The notes below the pieces were generated by a model, which made no database searches, had not been told where the DNA came from, and saw nothing but the letters and a program-made list of their open reading frames with translations. A stretch of DNA of 64,000 nt from Chromobacterium phragmitis (GTDB lineage: Bacteria > Pseudomonadota > Gammaproteobacteria > Burkholderiales > Chromobacteriaceae). This document shows, piece after piece, positions 1-8,846 of the stretch; position 1 is the stretch's first letter, and every line of letters starts with the position of its first letter. The DNA is taken from NCBI RefSeq assembly GCF_003325475.1, contig NZ_CP029495.1, forward strand, positions 4,216,001-4,280,000, read 5' to 3'. The translations under genes and the position numbers were made by a program.

Positions 1-828
1 GGCGCGGCCGACATCCGCTTGCTGGACCTGGCCAATGCCTACCGCACGCTGGCCAACCAGGGCCTGGCCAGCCCCGCGCGCTGGACGCAGGCCGACGCCA
101 AGCCCAAGCCGGAACGCCGGCTGGACGCGGCCAGCAGCTTCATCATCGCCGACATCCTGTCCGACCGCACCGCGCGCGCGCTCACCTTCGGCCTGGAAAG
201 CGCGCTGTCCACCCGCTACTGGAGCGCGGTGAAGACCGGCACCAGCAAGGACATGCGCGATAACTGGGCAGTCGGCTTTTCGCGCCGCTTCACCGTCGCG
301 GCCTGGGTGGGCAACGCCAGCGGCGAGCCGATGTGGGACGTGTCCGGCATGCACGGCGCCGCGCCGGTGTGGCAAACCGTGCTGGACCGCGCCCAGCAAT
401 CGGCCCCGCCGCTGCCGCCGCCCGTCCCGCCGCCCGGCCTGGTGCGTCAAAAGGTGCGCTACCAAGGCGACGTGGCCGCGCCACGGACCGAATGGTTCCT
501 GGCCGGCACCCAACGCGCGCTGATCGTGCCGCAAAAAGGTTCCGCCGCCGACCTGACGCCGGGCATCGCCGCGCCGGTGGACGGCAGCATCTTCGCGCTC
601 GACCCCGACATCCCGCCGACCAACCAGCGCATGGTCCTTCGCGCGCGCGGCGTGGCCAAGCCGCAATGGTGGCTGGACGGGAAACGGCTGGGAAGTGGAG
701 CGGAACTGGCCTGGTTCCCCTGGCCGGGCAGGCATCGGCTGGAGCTGCGAGGCGGGGACGGCAAGGTGGTTCAAGCGGTGAAGTTCGAGGTGCGCGGCGC
801 TTCGCCCCGGCCCGGCAGGCCGCGTTGA
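1..828 (+). CDS. pbpC: Penicillin-binding protein 1C, C-terminal part (5' end outside window)
   Basis: The reading frame is open from base 1, so only the C-terminal 275 residues are present. The transpeptidase KTGTS motif is visible at codons starting near base 232, followed by DNWAVGFSRR and VAAWVGN, which are typical of the PBP1C transpeptidase end. A C-terminal beta-rich BiPBP_C-type domain follows (from about base 450). PBP1C is a bifunctional inner-membrane enzyme that makes periplasmic peptidoglycan. The preceding GAADIRLLDLANAY matches the conserved family segment just before the transpeptidase core. The next gene is convergent with a 19-base gap. The assignment to PBP1C rather than PBP1A rests on the short C-terminal domain. 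Confidence 0.88.
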   Translation, partial: GAADIRLLDLANAYRTLANQGLASPARWTQADAKPKPERRLDAASSFIIADILSDRTARALTFGLESALSTRYWSAVKTGTSKDMRDNWAVGFSRRFTVAAWVGNASGEPMWDVSGMHGAAPVWQTVLDRAQQSAPPLPPPVPPPGLVRQKVRYQGDVAAPRTEWFLAGTQRALIVPQKGSAADLTPGIAAPVDGSIFALDPDIPPTNQRMVLRARGVAKPQWWLDGKRLGSGAELAWFPWPGRHRLELRGGDGKVVQAVKFEVRGASPRPGRPR

Positions 829-847
829 AGCGCCGCGTCCCTTCAGA

Positions 848-1588
848 CTACCTGGCCGCGGCCTTGCGCTGCTGCAGAGACTGCCACAGCTGGTCGGCGC
901 GTTGCGCCGCGCCGGCCTTCTGCTGCTCGGTCAAGGCCTGGTAGTCCTTGGTTTTCAGCAGCCAATCGGCGCTGAGCGCGTCGCCGGAGCGGCGCGCCAC
1001 CAGGTTCCAGGCGGCGGCCTCTTCCGGCTTTTTCTCCAACAGATAACTCTCCGAGATGATGGCCGCCGCGTGCAGGTTGCCGCGCGCATACGCCTGCTGC
1101 AGCGCTTCGCGCGCCTCCTCGCGATAACGGAAATCCGGCTGGTAATCCGGTTCCTTGGGCTTGCCGTCCAGCTGGAACAGATAGCGCTCGGCCAGATGCG
1201 TCAACGCTTGCGGATCGCCGCGGCTAGCGGCCATGCGCAGATCGGACAACGACATCTGGTAATAGCGCGCGGCGATCGCGTAGCCCAGCTTGCGCAACTG
1301 TTGCTTGCGCGCCAGCTCCGCCGGCGCTTCCCTTGGCGAGGCCGCGTCCTGCTGCCGCGACGAGGCCGATGGATCTCCGCCCACCGCGAAGCTGAAGCCA
1401 TCGGCCGATACTTTCGCGCCGCTCCCCGCCGGCCCGCCCCGTCTCGTTTCTCCCTTGGCGCTCGCCGCGACGGACGGCGTCCCTTCCGAAGCGCCGTCCG
1501 TCATCGCGGTGCGAGCGGGCAGCCATAACCATGCCACGGCGGCCGCCGTCCCTGCGGCCGCTGCGAGCAACGCGGTTGCCCTCTTCAT
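848..1588 (-). CDS. Exported or membrane-anchored Sel1-like repeat protein
   Basis: 246 aa. The start is placed at the ATG at 1588 because it follows the upstream gene's stop by two bases and begins with a hydrophobic segment (MKRATALLAAAAGTAAAVAW) that acts as a signal peptide or anchor. A low-complexity Ala/Gly/Ser linker follows, then a helical region (about residues 110-240) with Sel1/TPR-like spacing: a DPQALTHLAERYLF segment and a GNLHAAAIISESYLL segment. Such repeats normally mediate protein-protein contacts. It is transcribed after the metallopeptidase gene and is probably co-expressed with it, so it may be a partner in the cell envelope. No specific function can be given. Confidence 0.6.
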   Translation of the reverse strand: MKRATALLAAAAGTAAAVAWLWLPARTAMTDGASEGTPSVAASAKGETRRGGPAGSGAKVSADGFSFAVGGDPSASSRQQDAASPREAPAELARKQQLRKLGYAIAARYYQMSLSDLRMAASRGDPQALTHLAERYLFQLDGKPKEPDYQPDFRYREEAREALQQAYARGNLHAAAIISESYLLEKKPEEAAAWNLVARRSGDALSADWLLKTKDYQALTEQQKAGAAQRADQLWQSLQQRKAAAR

Positions 1589-1590
1589 CG

Positions 1591-2142
1591 TCAGATCCTG
1601 TTCATGCAGGCGGAGAAGCCGTTGGCGTAGCCGTAGCGCGAGTAATAGTCGCGCTGCGACGGCGTGCCGTGCTCGGCGTAGTCGGCTGCGTTGCGCGCGG
1701 AGACCACGGCGTTCTCGATGAAGCTTGGATAGCGCAGATTGCTCTCGGCGTATTTGGCGAAGGTGCCGCCTACGCAATCGGCCTGCAGCTCCTGCATCGG
1801 CGCTTGCTTATAGATATTGTTGGCGAACTGCACCGAATGGCCCCACTCGTGCGCCAGGATGAACTTGGCCACGTAGTTGCCGTAGCTGTTTTCCTGCTGC
1901 TGCAGGAAGCCGGTGCCCACGCTGATGGTGTATGGCCCGCACGCCATCGCGCTGGATTGCGGCTCGCCGCAGGCGCGTTGATCCACGTACACCGTCGGCC
2001 GCGCGTAAGAGCCGAGGAAGCCGCGGATCTCGTTGGCGCTGGACTGGATGTAGCTGTTGTTGACCGGCATGGCCAGCGCGGCGCCGGTCTGGCCCGCCAA
2101 AGCCGCGCCAAGCGCGCACAGCATAATGATTTTCCTTGTCAT
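1591..2142 (-). CDS. Putative neutral zinc metallopeptidase (HEWGH type), secreted
   Basis: 183 aa with a clear signal peptide (MTRKIIMLCALGAALAGQTG, cleavage expected near ALA at 23-25). The zinc-binding motif HEWGH followed about 20 residues later by ELQADC resembles the YpfJ-like neutral zinc metallopeptidase family, in which the two His and the downstream Glu bind zinc. Several Cys (CGEPQSSAMACG) could form disulfides. An AAGGAG Shine-Dalgarno lies just before the ATG. It is the first gene of a two-gene minus-strand unit with the Sel1-like gene. The protein is shorter than YpfJ (about 290 aa), so it is a compact variant. The substrate is unknown. Confidence 0.7.
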   Translation of the reverse strand: MTRKIIMLCALGAALAGQTGAALAMPVNNSYIQSSANEIRGFLGSYARPTVYVDQRACGEPQSSAMACGPYTISVGTGFLQQQENSYGNYVAKFILAHEWGHSVQFANNIYKQAPMQELQADCVGGTFAKYAESNLRYPSFIENAVVSARNAADYAEHGTPSQRDYYSRYGYANGFSACMNRI

Positions 2143-2300
2143 GATCTCTTTCTCCTTGAGTGTTGCGTCACGGAGCTTTTTTTATGGCAAATGAATAATC
2201 ATTCCGGAAAGAATTATTATTTATATAATTTCAATTTGATATTCTAACTATATGTTGTTGTTTTACCTAAAAATTACATTTGTTTCGTAGTGAAAATATC
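2143..2300 (-). promoter_or_regulatory. AT-rich upstream region of the metallopeptidase gene
   Basis: About 100 bases here are strikingly AT-rich compared with the flanking genes, with runs such as TTATATAA and AATAATAATT. This is the expected place for the promoter of the metallopeptidase/Sel1 unit. No single -35/-10 pair stands out, and AT-rich promoters of this kind are often silenced by H-NS-like proteins (inference). Confidence 0.4.
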
Positions 2301-2302
2301 CA

Positions 2303-2337
2303 TGCAAAAGGGCGGGCCGCATACGCGTCCCGCCCTT
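2303..2337 (-). terminator. Rho-independent terminator of the SDR gene
   Basis: A perfect 9-bp stem (AAGGGCGGG at 2308-2316 pairing with CCCGCCCTT at 2329-2337) is followed on the minus strand by TTTT. It lies 47 bases past the stop of the short-chain dehydrogenase. Confidence 0.75.
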
Positions 2338-2383
2338 CTCCCTTGCCTCCTTGGCCAGACGCTGAGCGCCCGGCCTGCCCCAT

Positions 2384-3106
2384 TTACGCCTGCTGCCCGG
2401 TGGCAGCCAGCACGATCTCCCGCACGCACACGCGTTGCGGCTGGCCGTAAGCGTAGGCGATGGCTTCGGCCACATCGTCAGCCTCCAGCACGCCGCCCAT
2501 CTGCTGCTTCCACTCCTGGTAGCCCGCCTTGATCGCCGCGTCGGTGGTGTGACCCAGCAGCTCGGTCTCCACCGCGCCCGGCGCGATGGTGATCACGCGC
2601 ACGCCGCTGCCCGCCACTTCCTCGCGCAGATTTTCCGAAATCGCGTGCACCGCGAACTTCGTCCCGCAATAGGCCACATGATTGGGAAAGGTCTTGCGCC
2701 CGGCGATGGAGCTGATGTTGATGATGGTGCCGCGGCCGCGGGCGGCCATGCCGGCCAAGACCGCGTGGATGCCGTTGAGCAGGCCCTTGACGTTGACATC
2801 CAGCATGCGCTGCCACTCGTCCGGGTCTTGCTGGACCATCGCGCCCAACAACATCACGCCGGCGTTGTTGACGATGGCGTCGGCCGGCCCGAACTTGGCC
2901 TCGGCCTCCGCCAGAGCGGCCTGCAACTGGTCGGGGTCGGTCACGTCCACTTGGCGGCACAGCGTGTCGGGCAACTCCAGCGCCTCCAATTTCTCGATGC
3001 GGCGCGCCAACAGCAACAATGGGTGGCCCGCCTGGGAAAACAATTTGGCGGCAGCCGCGCCGATGCCGGAGCTGGCGCCGGTGATCACGATCAGGGGTTT
3101 GTTCAT
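2384..3106 (-). CDS. Short-chain dehydrogenase/reductase (classical SDR)
   Basis: 240 aa. It has the classical SDR signature: N-terminal TGASSGIG cofactor loop (about residues 9-16), NNAG, the catalytic Ser in INISS, and YCGTK with the catalytic Tyr and Lys. The length is typical. It is expected to be a cytoplasmic NAD(P)-dependent oxidoreductase; the substrate cannot be told. The ATG at 3106 is chosen over an upstream GTG at 3112 because it has an AAGGAG sequence at proper spacing. A LysR gene is divergently transcribed from the adjacent intergenic region and probably controls it. Confidence 0.85.
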   Translation of the reverse strand: MNKPLIVITGASSGIGAAAAKLFSQAGHPLLLLARRIEKLEALELPDTLCRQVDVTDPDQLQAALAEAEAKFGPADAIVNNAGVMLLGAMVQQDPDEWQRMLDVNVKGLLNGIHAVLAGMAARGRGTIINISSIAGRKTFPNHVAYCGTKFAVHAISENLREEVAGSGVRVITIAPGAVETELLGHTTDAAIKAGYQEWKQQMGGVLEADDVAEAIAYAYGQPQRVCVREIVLAATGQQA

Positions 3107-3218
3107 GGACACACTCCTTCCATAAAATTTATCGATGCGAAACTCATGCCATGCAGTATATTCACCAATAAACCTGCTGAAAAATGATAAAAATCACTGA
3201 CAGATATAGATAACATCT

Positions 3219-4070
3219 ATGGATATTCGCCAACTGAAGGCTTTTGTCGCCGTATTCGAAGAACGCAGCGTCACGCTGGCGGCGCAGCGGCTGTTCGTCA
3301 CTCAGCCCACGCTGTCGGTCACCATACGCCAGTTGGAGGAGGAACTGGGCGCCACCCTGTTCCAACGGCTGCCGCGCGGCGTGGAGGTCAGCGAGGACGC
3401 GCGCCTGCTCTACCCGCAAGCGCGCAGGATGCTGGCCCAGGCCGACGCGCTGGCGCGGATGTTCCGCCAGCGGCGCGACTGCCCGCCCTTATGCCTGGGG
3501 GTGGACCCGGACGTGGGCCGCGGCCAGCTGGAGACGCTGCTGGCTCGCGCCGCGCGCGCCGAGCCGGCGATATTGCTGGAGATTCGGGAAGGGTGTTGCG
3601 GCGACGCGAGGCTGGCGCCAGAGGATGGCCGCTGCGAAGACGAGCTGTTTCTGCCCTTGTGGGAAGAGGATTTCGTGCTGGCGGTGCCGACGGGCCATCC
3701 GCTGGCGGCAAGCGAGCGCGTGGAAATCTCGCAGTTGAACGAACCGGACTGGATCGTCTGTCCCGACCACCCCAGCCACCAGCGGCTGCTGGATTTGCAC
3801 GGCGCCGCGGCGCCGACGTTGGCGGCGGCAGCCCGCGCCGGCAGCCTGCGGCTGGCCGCCCACATGGCGGCAGCCGGGCTGGGCGCGGCGCTGCTGCCGG
3901 CTTCGCTGGCCGACGACCATCCCGGCCTGGAAGCCATTCCGCTGGCCGGCGCGAAGCCGAACCGCCGCATCGGCCTATGCCATGCGCCCCAGGCGCTGGA
4001 GCTGCCCGCCGTCCAAGCCCTGCGGGAGGCGCTGGGCGATTACAGCGGCAGCGGCGCGGACAGCCCGTAG
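3219..4070 (+). CDS. LysR-family transcriptional regulator
   Basis: 283 aa. An N-terminal winged helix-turn-helix (residues 1-62: MDIRQLKAFVAVFEERSV, then QPTLSVTIRQLEEELG) is followed by a substrate-binding domain. It is divergent to the SDR gene with a 112-base intergenic region, the usual arrangement for a LysR regulator and its target. The 3' end overlaps the convergent LysE-family gene by 31 bases. The effector is unknown. Confidence 0.85.
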   Translation: MDIRQLKAFVAVFEERSVTLAAQRLFVTQPTLSVTIRQLEEELGATLFQRLPRGVEVSEDARLLYPQARRMLAQADALARMFRQRRDCPPLCLGVDPDVGRGQLETLLARAARAEPAILLEIREGCCGDARLAPEDGRCEDELFLPLWEEDFVLAVPTGHPLAASERVEISQLNEPDWIVCPDHPSHQRLLDLHGAAAPTLAAAARAGSLRLAAHMAAAGLGAALLPASLADDHPGLEAIPLAGAKPNRRIGLCHAPQALELPAVQALREALGDYSGSGADSP

Positions 4071-4675
4071 TTGTAGATCAACATGGCGGCGGTGAACAAC
4101 ATCACGAAGCCGATCACGCAGTCCAGCGCCCGCCAACTGGCCGGCTTGGTGAACAGCGGCGCCAGCTTGCCGGCGAACAGGCCGATGGCGCCGAACCACA
4201 GCACCGAGGCGCTGAGGCTGCCCATCAAAAAGGACAGCGCGCCATGCTCGCCGTATACCGAGGACACGCTGCCGATCAGCACCACGGTGTCCAGCCAGAC
4301 AAAGGGATTGAGCAGCGTCACCACCAGGATGGTGCGGATGGCGCTCTTCCGATCTCGCTCCACGCCGCCCTCCAGCGACATGCCGCCAGCGTTCATCGCG
4401 GAGCGGAAGGACTTGAAACCCAGCCACAAAATGAAGGCCGCGCCCGCCCAGGTGACCACGCTGATGAAGCCGGGGATGCCGGCCACCACCTTGCCCACGC
4501 CCAGCACGCCGGCGGCGATCAGCAACACGTCGGCGGCGATGCAGATGGCGATGATGGGCAGCACGTGGCTGCGGCCTATGCCTTGTCTCAGCACGTAAGC
4601 GTTTTGCGGGCCGATGCCGACGATCTGGCTGAACGAAATCCCCAGCGCGGAAAGGAAAACACTGAAATTGAACAT
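4040..4675 (-). CDS. LysE/ArgO-family amino acid exporter
   Basis: 211 aa with about six hydrophobic segments, beginning MFNFSVFLSALGISFSQIVG and containing IGPQNAYVLRQG, the hallmark of the LysE/ArgO family of basic amino acid exporters in the inner membrane. The ATG at 4675 has GGAG six bases upstream. The ArgP/LysG-type regulator that normally controls this exporter in other bacteria lies 2.7 kb away (7344-8282, opposite strand), with a c-di-GMP-type gene between them. Export of arginine or lysine is inferred from family membership. Confidence 0.85.
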   Translation of the reverse strand: MFNFSVFLSALGISFSQIVGIGPQNAYVLRQGIGRSHVLPIIAICIAADVLLIAAGVLGVGKVVAGIPGFISVVTWAGAAFILWLGFKSFRSAMNAGGMSLEGGVERDRKSAIRTILVVTLLNPFVWLDTVVLIGSVSSVYGEHGALSFLMGSLSASVLWFGAIGLFAGKLAPLFTKPASWRALDCVIGFVMLFTAAMLIYNYGLSAPLPL

Positions 4676-4740
4676 TGCCTGCTCCAAACTATTTGCAGGC
4701 AGATTAACCAGTGGCACGTATTAAGTAAAACTAATAAAAA

Positions 4741-7092
4741 TCATGATACATAAGCAGAATTAATACAAACACCCTTGCTCCACTGCCTCAGCCACTCCGG
4801 CAGCTCATCGGCGGACAAAGGCGGCGAAATGCCGTACCCCTGGCCGTCGTGGCAGCCTATCTCGCGCAGCCGGCTCCAGATCGCCCGGCTTTCCACCCCC
4901 TCCACCACCAGTTTGCGGCCGGTGTAGTGGGCGAAAGACAGCATGCTGCGGATAATGGCCTCGTTGCCCGGCATGTCCAGCAGCAAACGCACGAACCGCT
5001 GGTCGATCTTGATGGTGTCGAACGGCAGCTGCTGCAAATGCACCAGCGACGACGCGCCGGTGCCGAAGTCGTCCAGCGCGATGGACAGGCCCAGGTCGCG
5101 GCAGCGCTCCAGCTTGGCCGTGATCTGTTCCGCCTCCTGTTGGGTGACGGTTTCCAGCACCTCCAGCTCCAAAAAGCCGTTGGGCAGCGGATTGGCCTCC
5201 AGCAGCGTCTCCAGCCCCAGCAAAAAGTCCTCGTGCTTCAGCGTGGCGGCGGAAAGATTGACGCTGACCGGCAGCGACAGCCCTCGCCGGCGCCACTCTC
5301 CCATCTGCCGCACCGCCTCGCGCAACACCCACCAGTCCAGCTCTCGCATCAGGTTGGTATGTTCGATGGCGGCGAAAAACTCGCCCGGCGGCACGTGGCG
5401 GCCGCCGCGCACCCAGCGCACCAGCGCTTCCGCGCCCTCGATGCGATGATTCTGCAGATTGATCTTGGGTTGGTAGTACAGCGCCAGCTCGCCGCGCGGG
5501 ATGGCCAGCGCGAACGCGCTGCGCAGCGCGTGCAGCTTGTGGATTTCCTCGTCCATCGCCGCATCGTAATGCCGGGAATGGCCGCCGCCCTCCTCCTTGG
5601 CGCGGTTCAGCGCCAGGCCGGCCCGGCGCAGCAGGTTTGCCGCGTCGCACAGCGCGTCGCCGCTAACCGCCACCCCCACGCTGCAGCGTATCTCCACCTG
5701 AGCGCCCATCGCGTCCACCGGCTGCGGCAGCAACTCCATCAATTCTTCCACCAGTTCCTGCAGCCGGTCGGTGCGCTCGGAGCAGGCGACGAAGCGCGCG
5801 GCGCCGGCCCGGCCGACATGGCCGAACGGATAGATGGCCTGGCGCAGCCGCCGCGCCATCTCGCACAGCACCAGATCGCCGCCTTCGTAGCCCAGCCTGG
5901 CGTTGATGTCGTGAAAGCCCTCCACCGCGATAGCCAGCACCGCCACCTGGCCGCCGTCGCGGCGCGATTGCAGCAAGCGGTCGATCAGCTCCTGCATGCG
6001 TTTGCGGTTGGGCAGGCCGGTCAGCGCGTCGTGCTGGGCCAGGAAGGCGAGCTCGGTTTCAGCCCGGTGGCTACGTTCCAACGCGTCATGGCGCTCCAGG
6101 CCTCGGCCGACTTCGCGCGCCATCAGCTCGAACAGCGCGCGGCGGGATTGATCGAAAAAACCCGGCGCGCCGGCATGCAGCGCCAGCACGCCGGCCACCT
6201 GCTGGCGCACCAGCAGCGGCACCGCCATCAAGCTGCCTATGCCTTGGCGGCGCAGCTCTTCCAGCCAGGGGCGCAGGGAAACATCGTTTTGGGCGTCGTT
6301 GCTGATCTGGGTGGCGCGGCTGCGCAGCGCGCGCGACACCGGCCCCGGCGCCTGGACATCCTCGGCGTGGGCGGGCAGCACGCCGGACAGGGAAACCCGC
6401 TCGCCGCGGGACAGCGCCGCCACCTCCACGCGTTTTTCTTCCGCGTCCAGCAGGCCTATCCAGGCCATCGCGAAGCCTGCCTCCCGCACGCAGACGTCGC
6501 AGACGGTTTGCAGCAAAATGCGGCGGTCGGCGCTGTCGGCCAGGGCCAGGCTGACGCCGCTCAATGTCGCGTACAAGCCGGACATCGCCTGGAAATGCTC
6601 GCCGTGGCGCGACGCTTCTCGCCTCAGCGCCTGCTGGTAGCCATGGGTTTTCAGCATCTGGTCCAGCAGCACGCGCTTGCGCAGCAGCCGCGCCGCCTCG
6701 CCGCCCTCCGCCTGCTCCAGGCTGGCCAGCAGATGCGGCTGGCAGCGCTCGTACAAACCTTGCAGCCAGCCCAGGCTCACGCCCAGCCGGCAATACAGCT
6801 CGCCTTGCTCCACCAGCGCCGCGGCCGCCGCCTCGTCCAGCGGAAAGCGCAGCAGCGCATCCCACTCCGCCAACATCATGGCCGCCAACTCATCCTGGCG
6901 GCAGCCGTGATGCCGCTGCAGCCGCTCGGCTTCGCCGGGACTTTTCAGCAAGTGCCAGTACAACTCTTTGCCCAGCAGATCGCGCCGGCCAAGGCTGGCT
7001 TCGGCGTGGCGCGGCAGCTGCGCCAGATGTTCGGTCCGGATTCCGACAAAGCGGCACATGTTCGCCAGGAGTGCCATTTCATCCGTTTGCAT
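4741..7092 (-). CDS. Globin-like/GAF/degenerate GGDEF/EAL protein, putative c-di-GMP phosphodiesterase
   Basis: 783 aa, cytoplasmic, no membrane segments. Domains: a globin-coupled-sensor-like N-terminus (about 1-165), GAF (about 190-335), GGDEF (about 355-515) and EAL (about 525-780). The GGDEF active-site loop reads GRAGAARF, so cyclase activity is lost. The EAL domain keeps EALVRW, VNLSA, DDFGTG, KIDQRF and EGVES, so c-di-GMP hydrolysis is likely. In the globin-like part the segment GELYCRLGVSLGWLQGLY matches the family pattern around the proximal His, but Tyr sits where His is expected. The ATG at 7092 is chosen; a GTG at 7197 in frame would add 35 residues. It lies between lysE and the divergent argP. 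Confidence 0.8.
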   Translation of the reverse strand: MQTDEMALLANMCRFVGIRTEHLAQLPRHAEASLGRRDLLGKELYWHLLKSPGEAERLQRHHGCRQDELAAMMLAEWDALLRFPLDEAAAAALVEQGELYCRLGVSLGWLQGLYERCQPHLLASLEQAEGGEAARLLRKRVLLDQMLKTHGYQQALRREASRHGEHFQAMSGLYATLSGVSLALADSADRRILLQTVCDVCVREAGFAMAWIGLLDAEEKRVEVAALSRGERVSLSGVLPAHAEDVQAPGPVSRALRSRATQISNDAQNDVSLRPWLEELRRQGIGSLMAVPLLVRQQVAGVLALHAGAPGFFDQSRRALFELMAREVGRGLERHDALERSHRAETELAFLAQHDALTGLPNRKRMQELIDRLLQSRRDGGQVAVLAIAVEGFHDINARLGYEGGDLVLCEMARRLRQAIYPFGHVGRAGAARFVACSERTDRLQELVEELMELLPQPVDAMGAQVEIRCSVGVAVSGDALCDAANLLRRAGLALNRAKEEGGGHSRHYDAAMDEEIHKLHALRSAFALAIPRGELALYYQPKINLQNHRIEGAEALVRWVRGGRHVPPGEFFAAIEHTNLMRELDWWVLREAVRQMGEWRRRGLSLPVSVNLSAATLKHEDFLLGLETLLEANPLPNGFLELEVLETVTQQEAEQITAKLERCRDLGLSIALDDFGTGASSLVHLQQLPFDTIKIDQRFVRLLLDMPGNEAIIRSMLSFAHYTGRKLVVEGVESRAIWSRLREIGCHDGQGYGISPPLSADELPEWLRQWSKGVCINSAYVS

Positions 7093-7343
7093 TGTTTTCT
7101 GCGCCTGTCGTGGCTGGAGCGCGGCCTGCCCGACCGCGTCTCCTACTGTCTCGCCCACCTGCCCAGGAGCAGGTATTTCTTGTACCTTGTCCAACACGGC
7201 GGCGACCGCTTCGCCCCACTCCGGAAAGCCGCGCTGGGCAAGGCCGCCGCCAAAGCCTGCAACATGCCATGGCGCTGGCTTTTAAGCAAGTCCGGCCGCA
7301 TTATTAAACGATCTCTTATCGTAGAAATCTTCCGGCAATCCAC

Positions 7344-8282
7344 GTGATCGATCCCAAACAACTGCAAACCCTGGCCGCGGTGGCGGAAACGGGCGGCTTC
7401 GACAAGGCCGCCAAGAAACTGTTTCTGACCCAGTCCGCGGTATCGCAACGCATACGCCAGTTGGAGGAACAGCTAGGCCAGCCGGTGCTGACCCGCACGT
7501 CGCCGGCCGACGCCACCGAAGCCGGCCGCCAGCTGTTGCGCCATTACCAGCAGCTGCTGCTGATGGAAAACCAGCTGCTGCAAAAGCTCAGTCCCGCCCC
7601 GCGCCAGCGCGCGTTCACCACGCTGGCGGTGGGCGTCAACGCCGATAGCCTCGCCACCTGGTATCTGCAGGCGGTGGCGCCGGTGGCGGCGGCGCACGAC
7701 CTGCTGCTGGACGTGGCGCTGGACGACCAGGACCATACCCATGAACTGATGCGCACCGGCCACGTGATGGGCTGCGTCAGCACCCGGGCGGCGCCGATCC
7801 AGGGCGGCGTCCTGCACTACCTGGGCGCGATGCGCTACCTGTGCGTGTGCACGCCGGCCTTCGCCGCTCGGCATTTTCCGGACGGCGTCGACCATGCGTC
7901 GCTGGCGCGCGCGCCCAGCATCCTGTTCAGCCGCAAGGACGCGGTGCATGGCCAATTCCTGCGCCAGGCCGCCGGCTACGACGGCGGCTTCCCCAGCTTC
8001 ACCGTGCCGTCTGCCCAGGGCTTCGTCGAGCTGACCCGCCAGGGCGGCGCCTACAGCCTGCTGCCTGAGCTGATGTTGGACGACGACCTGGCGCAAGGCC
8101 GGCTGGTGGACCTGTTCCCCGGCCAGCACATGGACCTGCCGCTGTACTGGCACCACTGGCGGGTGGAGTCCGAGCTGTCCCAGGCGCTGACCGAGGCGAT
8201 GCTGGATTACTGCGCCCATCACTTGCGCCAGGACAAAGTGTCATATCATGCAGCTGAAGGAGAATCGCTTGGCAAACCCTGA
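7344..8282 (+). CDS. argP: ArgP/LysG-type LysR regulator
   Basis: 312 aa. N-terminal HTH (QLQTLAAVAETGGFDKAAKK, then SQRIRQLEEQLG) and an effector domain containing the ArgP/LysG hallmark VGVNADSLATW. ArgP activates basic amino acid export in response to arginine or lysine. The start is a GTG at 7344. Its likely target, the LysE-family gene, is nearby on the opposite strand. It ends 81 bases before cytidine deaminase. Confidence 0.85.
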   Translation: MIDPKQLQTLAAVAETGGFDKAAKKLFLTQSAVSQRIRQLEEQLGQPVLTRTSPADATEAGRQLLRHYQQLLLMENQLLQKLSPAPRQRAFTTLAVGVNADSLATWYLQAVAPVAAAHDLLLDVALDDQDHTHELMRTGHVMGCVSTRAAPIQGGVLHYLGAMRYLCVCTPAFAARHFPDGVDHASLARAPSILFSRKDAVHGQFLRQAAGYDGGFPSFTVPSAQGFVELTRQGGAYSLLPELMLDDDLAQGRLVDLFPGQHMDLPLYWHHWRVESELSQALTEAMLDYCAHHLRQDKVSYHAAEGESLGKP

Positions 8283-8363
8283 CTCGAGCGGCATGGCCGT
8301 CGCATTGACAAGGCCCTGCCCCTGGCGCATCATCCAGCGCCGATCCGGTTCTATGGAGGCAGC

Positions 8364-8807
8364 ATGACCAGCAAGCAACAAGCACCCAGCAACGAGCAAT
8401 GGGCCGAACTGGAAATGGCCGCGCAACTGGCCGCCCACCAAGCCTACGCGCCTTATAGCCGTTTCACCGTCGGCGCAGCCATCCTCGACGGCAGCGGCAA
8501 GATACACATCGGCTGCAACGTGGAAAACGCCTCCTACGGCCTGAGCAACTGCGCCGAGCGCACCGCCATCTTCGCCGCCCGCGCCAACCATGGCCTGCAG
8601 GAAGTGGTGGCAGTCTGCATCTACACCCCTACCGACAAGCCGGCCTCGCCCTGCGGCGCCTGCCGTCAGGTATTGAACGAGTTCGGGCCCACCATGCACG
8701 TGCGCTCGATCTGCGACGGCGACGAGATCATCGACACCACGCTGGACGCGTTGCTACCCTCCGCCTTCGGTCCCAAGAATCTGCAGGACGCCAGCCAGAA
8801 AGGCTGA
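8364..8807 (+). CDS. cdd: Cytidine deaminase
   Basis: 147 aa, the usual size for the short tetrameric class. The zinc and catalytic motifs are intact: CAE at residues 63-65 and PCGACRQ starting at 96, giving Cys63, Cys97 and Cys100 as zinc ligands and Glu65 as proton shuttle. NVENASYG is the substrate-binding segment. It deaminates cytidine and deoxycytidine to uridine in pyrimidine salvage. A strong terminator follows within 20 bases. Confidence 0.95.
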   Translation: MTSKQQAPSNEQWAELEMAAQLAAHQAYAPYSRFTVGAAILDGSGKIHIGCNVENASYGLSNCAERTAIFAARANHGLQEVVAVCIYTPTDKPASPCGACRQVLNEFGPTMHVRSICDGDEIIDTTLDALLPSAFGPKNLQDASQKG

Positions 8808-8824
8808 TTCGCCCCCCCAAGACA

Positions 8825-8846
8825 GACCCGGCCCGCCGGGTCTTTT
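8825..8846 (+). terminator. Rho-independent terminator after cdd
   Basis: GACCCGG (8825-8831) pairs with CCGGGTC (8836-8842) and is followed directly by TTTT. Confidence 0.85.

Noticed and set aside
4849..7347. An 832-codon open frame on the plus strand opposite the EAL-domain gene
   Set aside because: Its translation is His/Gln/Arg-rich without domains; it is the antisense shadow of a GC-rich gene whose real frame has intact GAF and EAL motifs.
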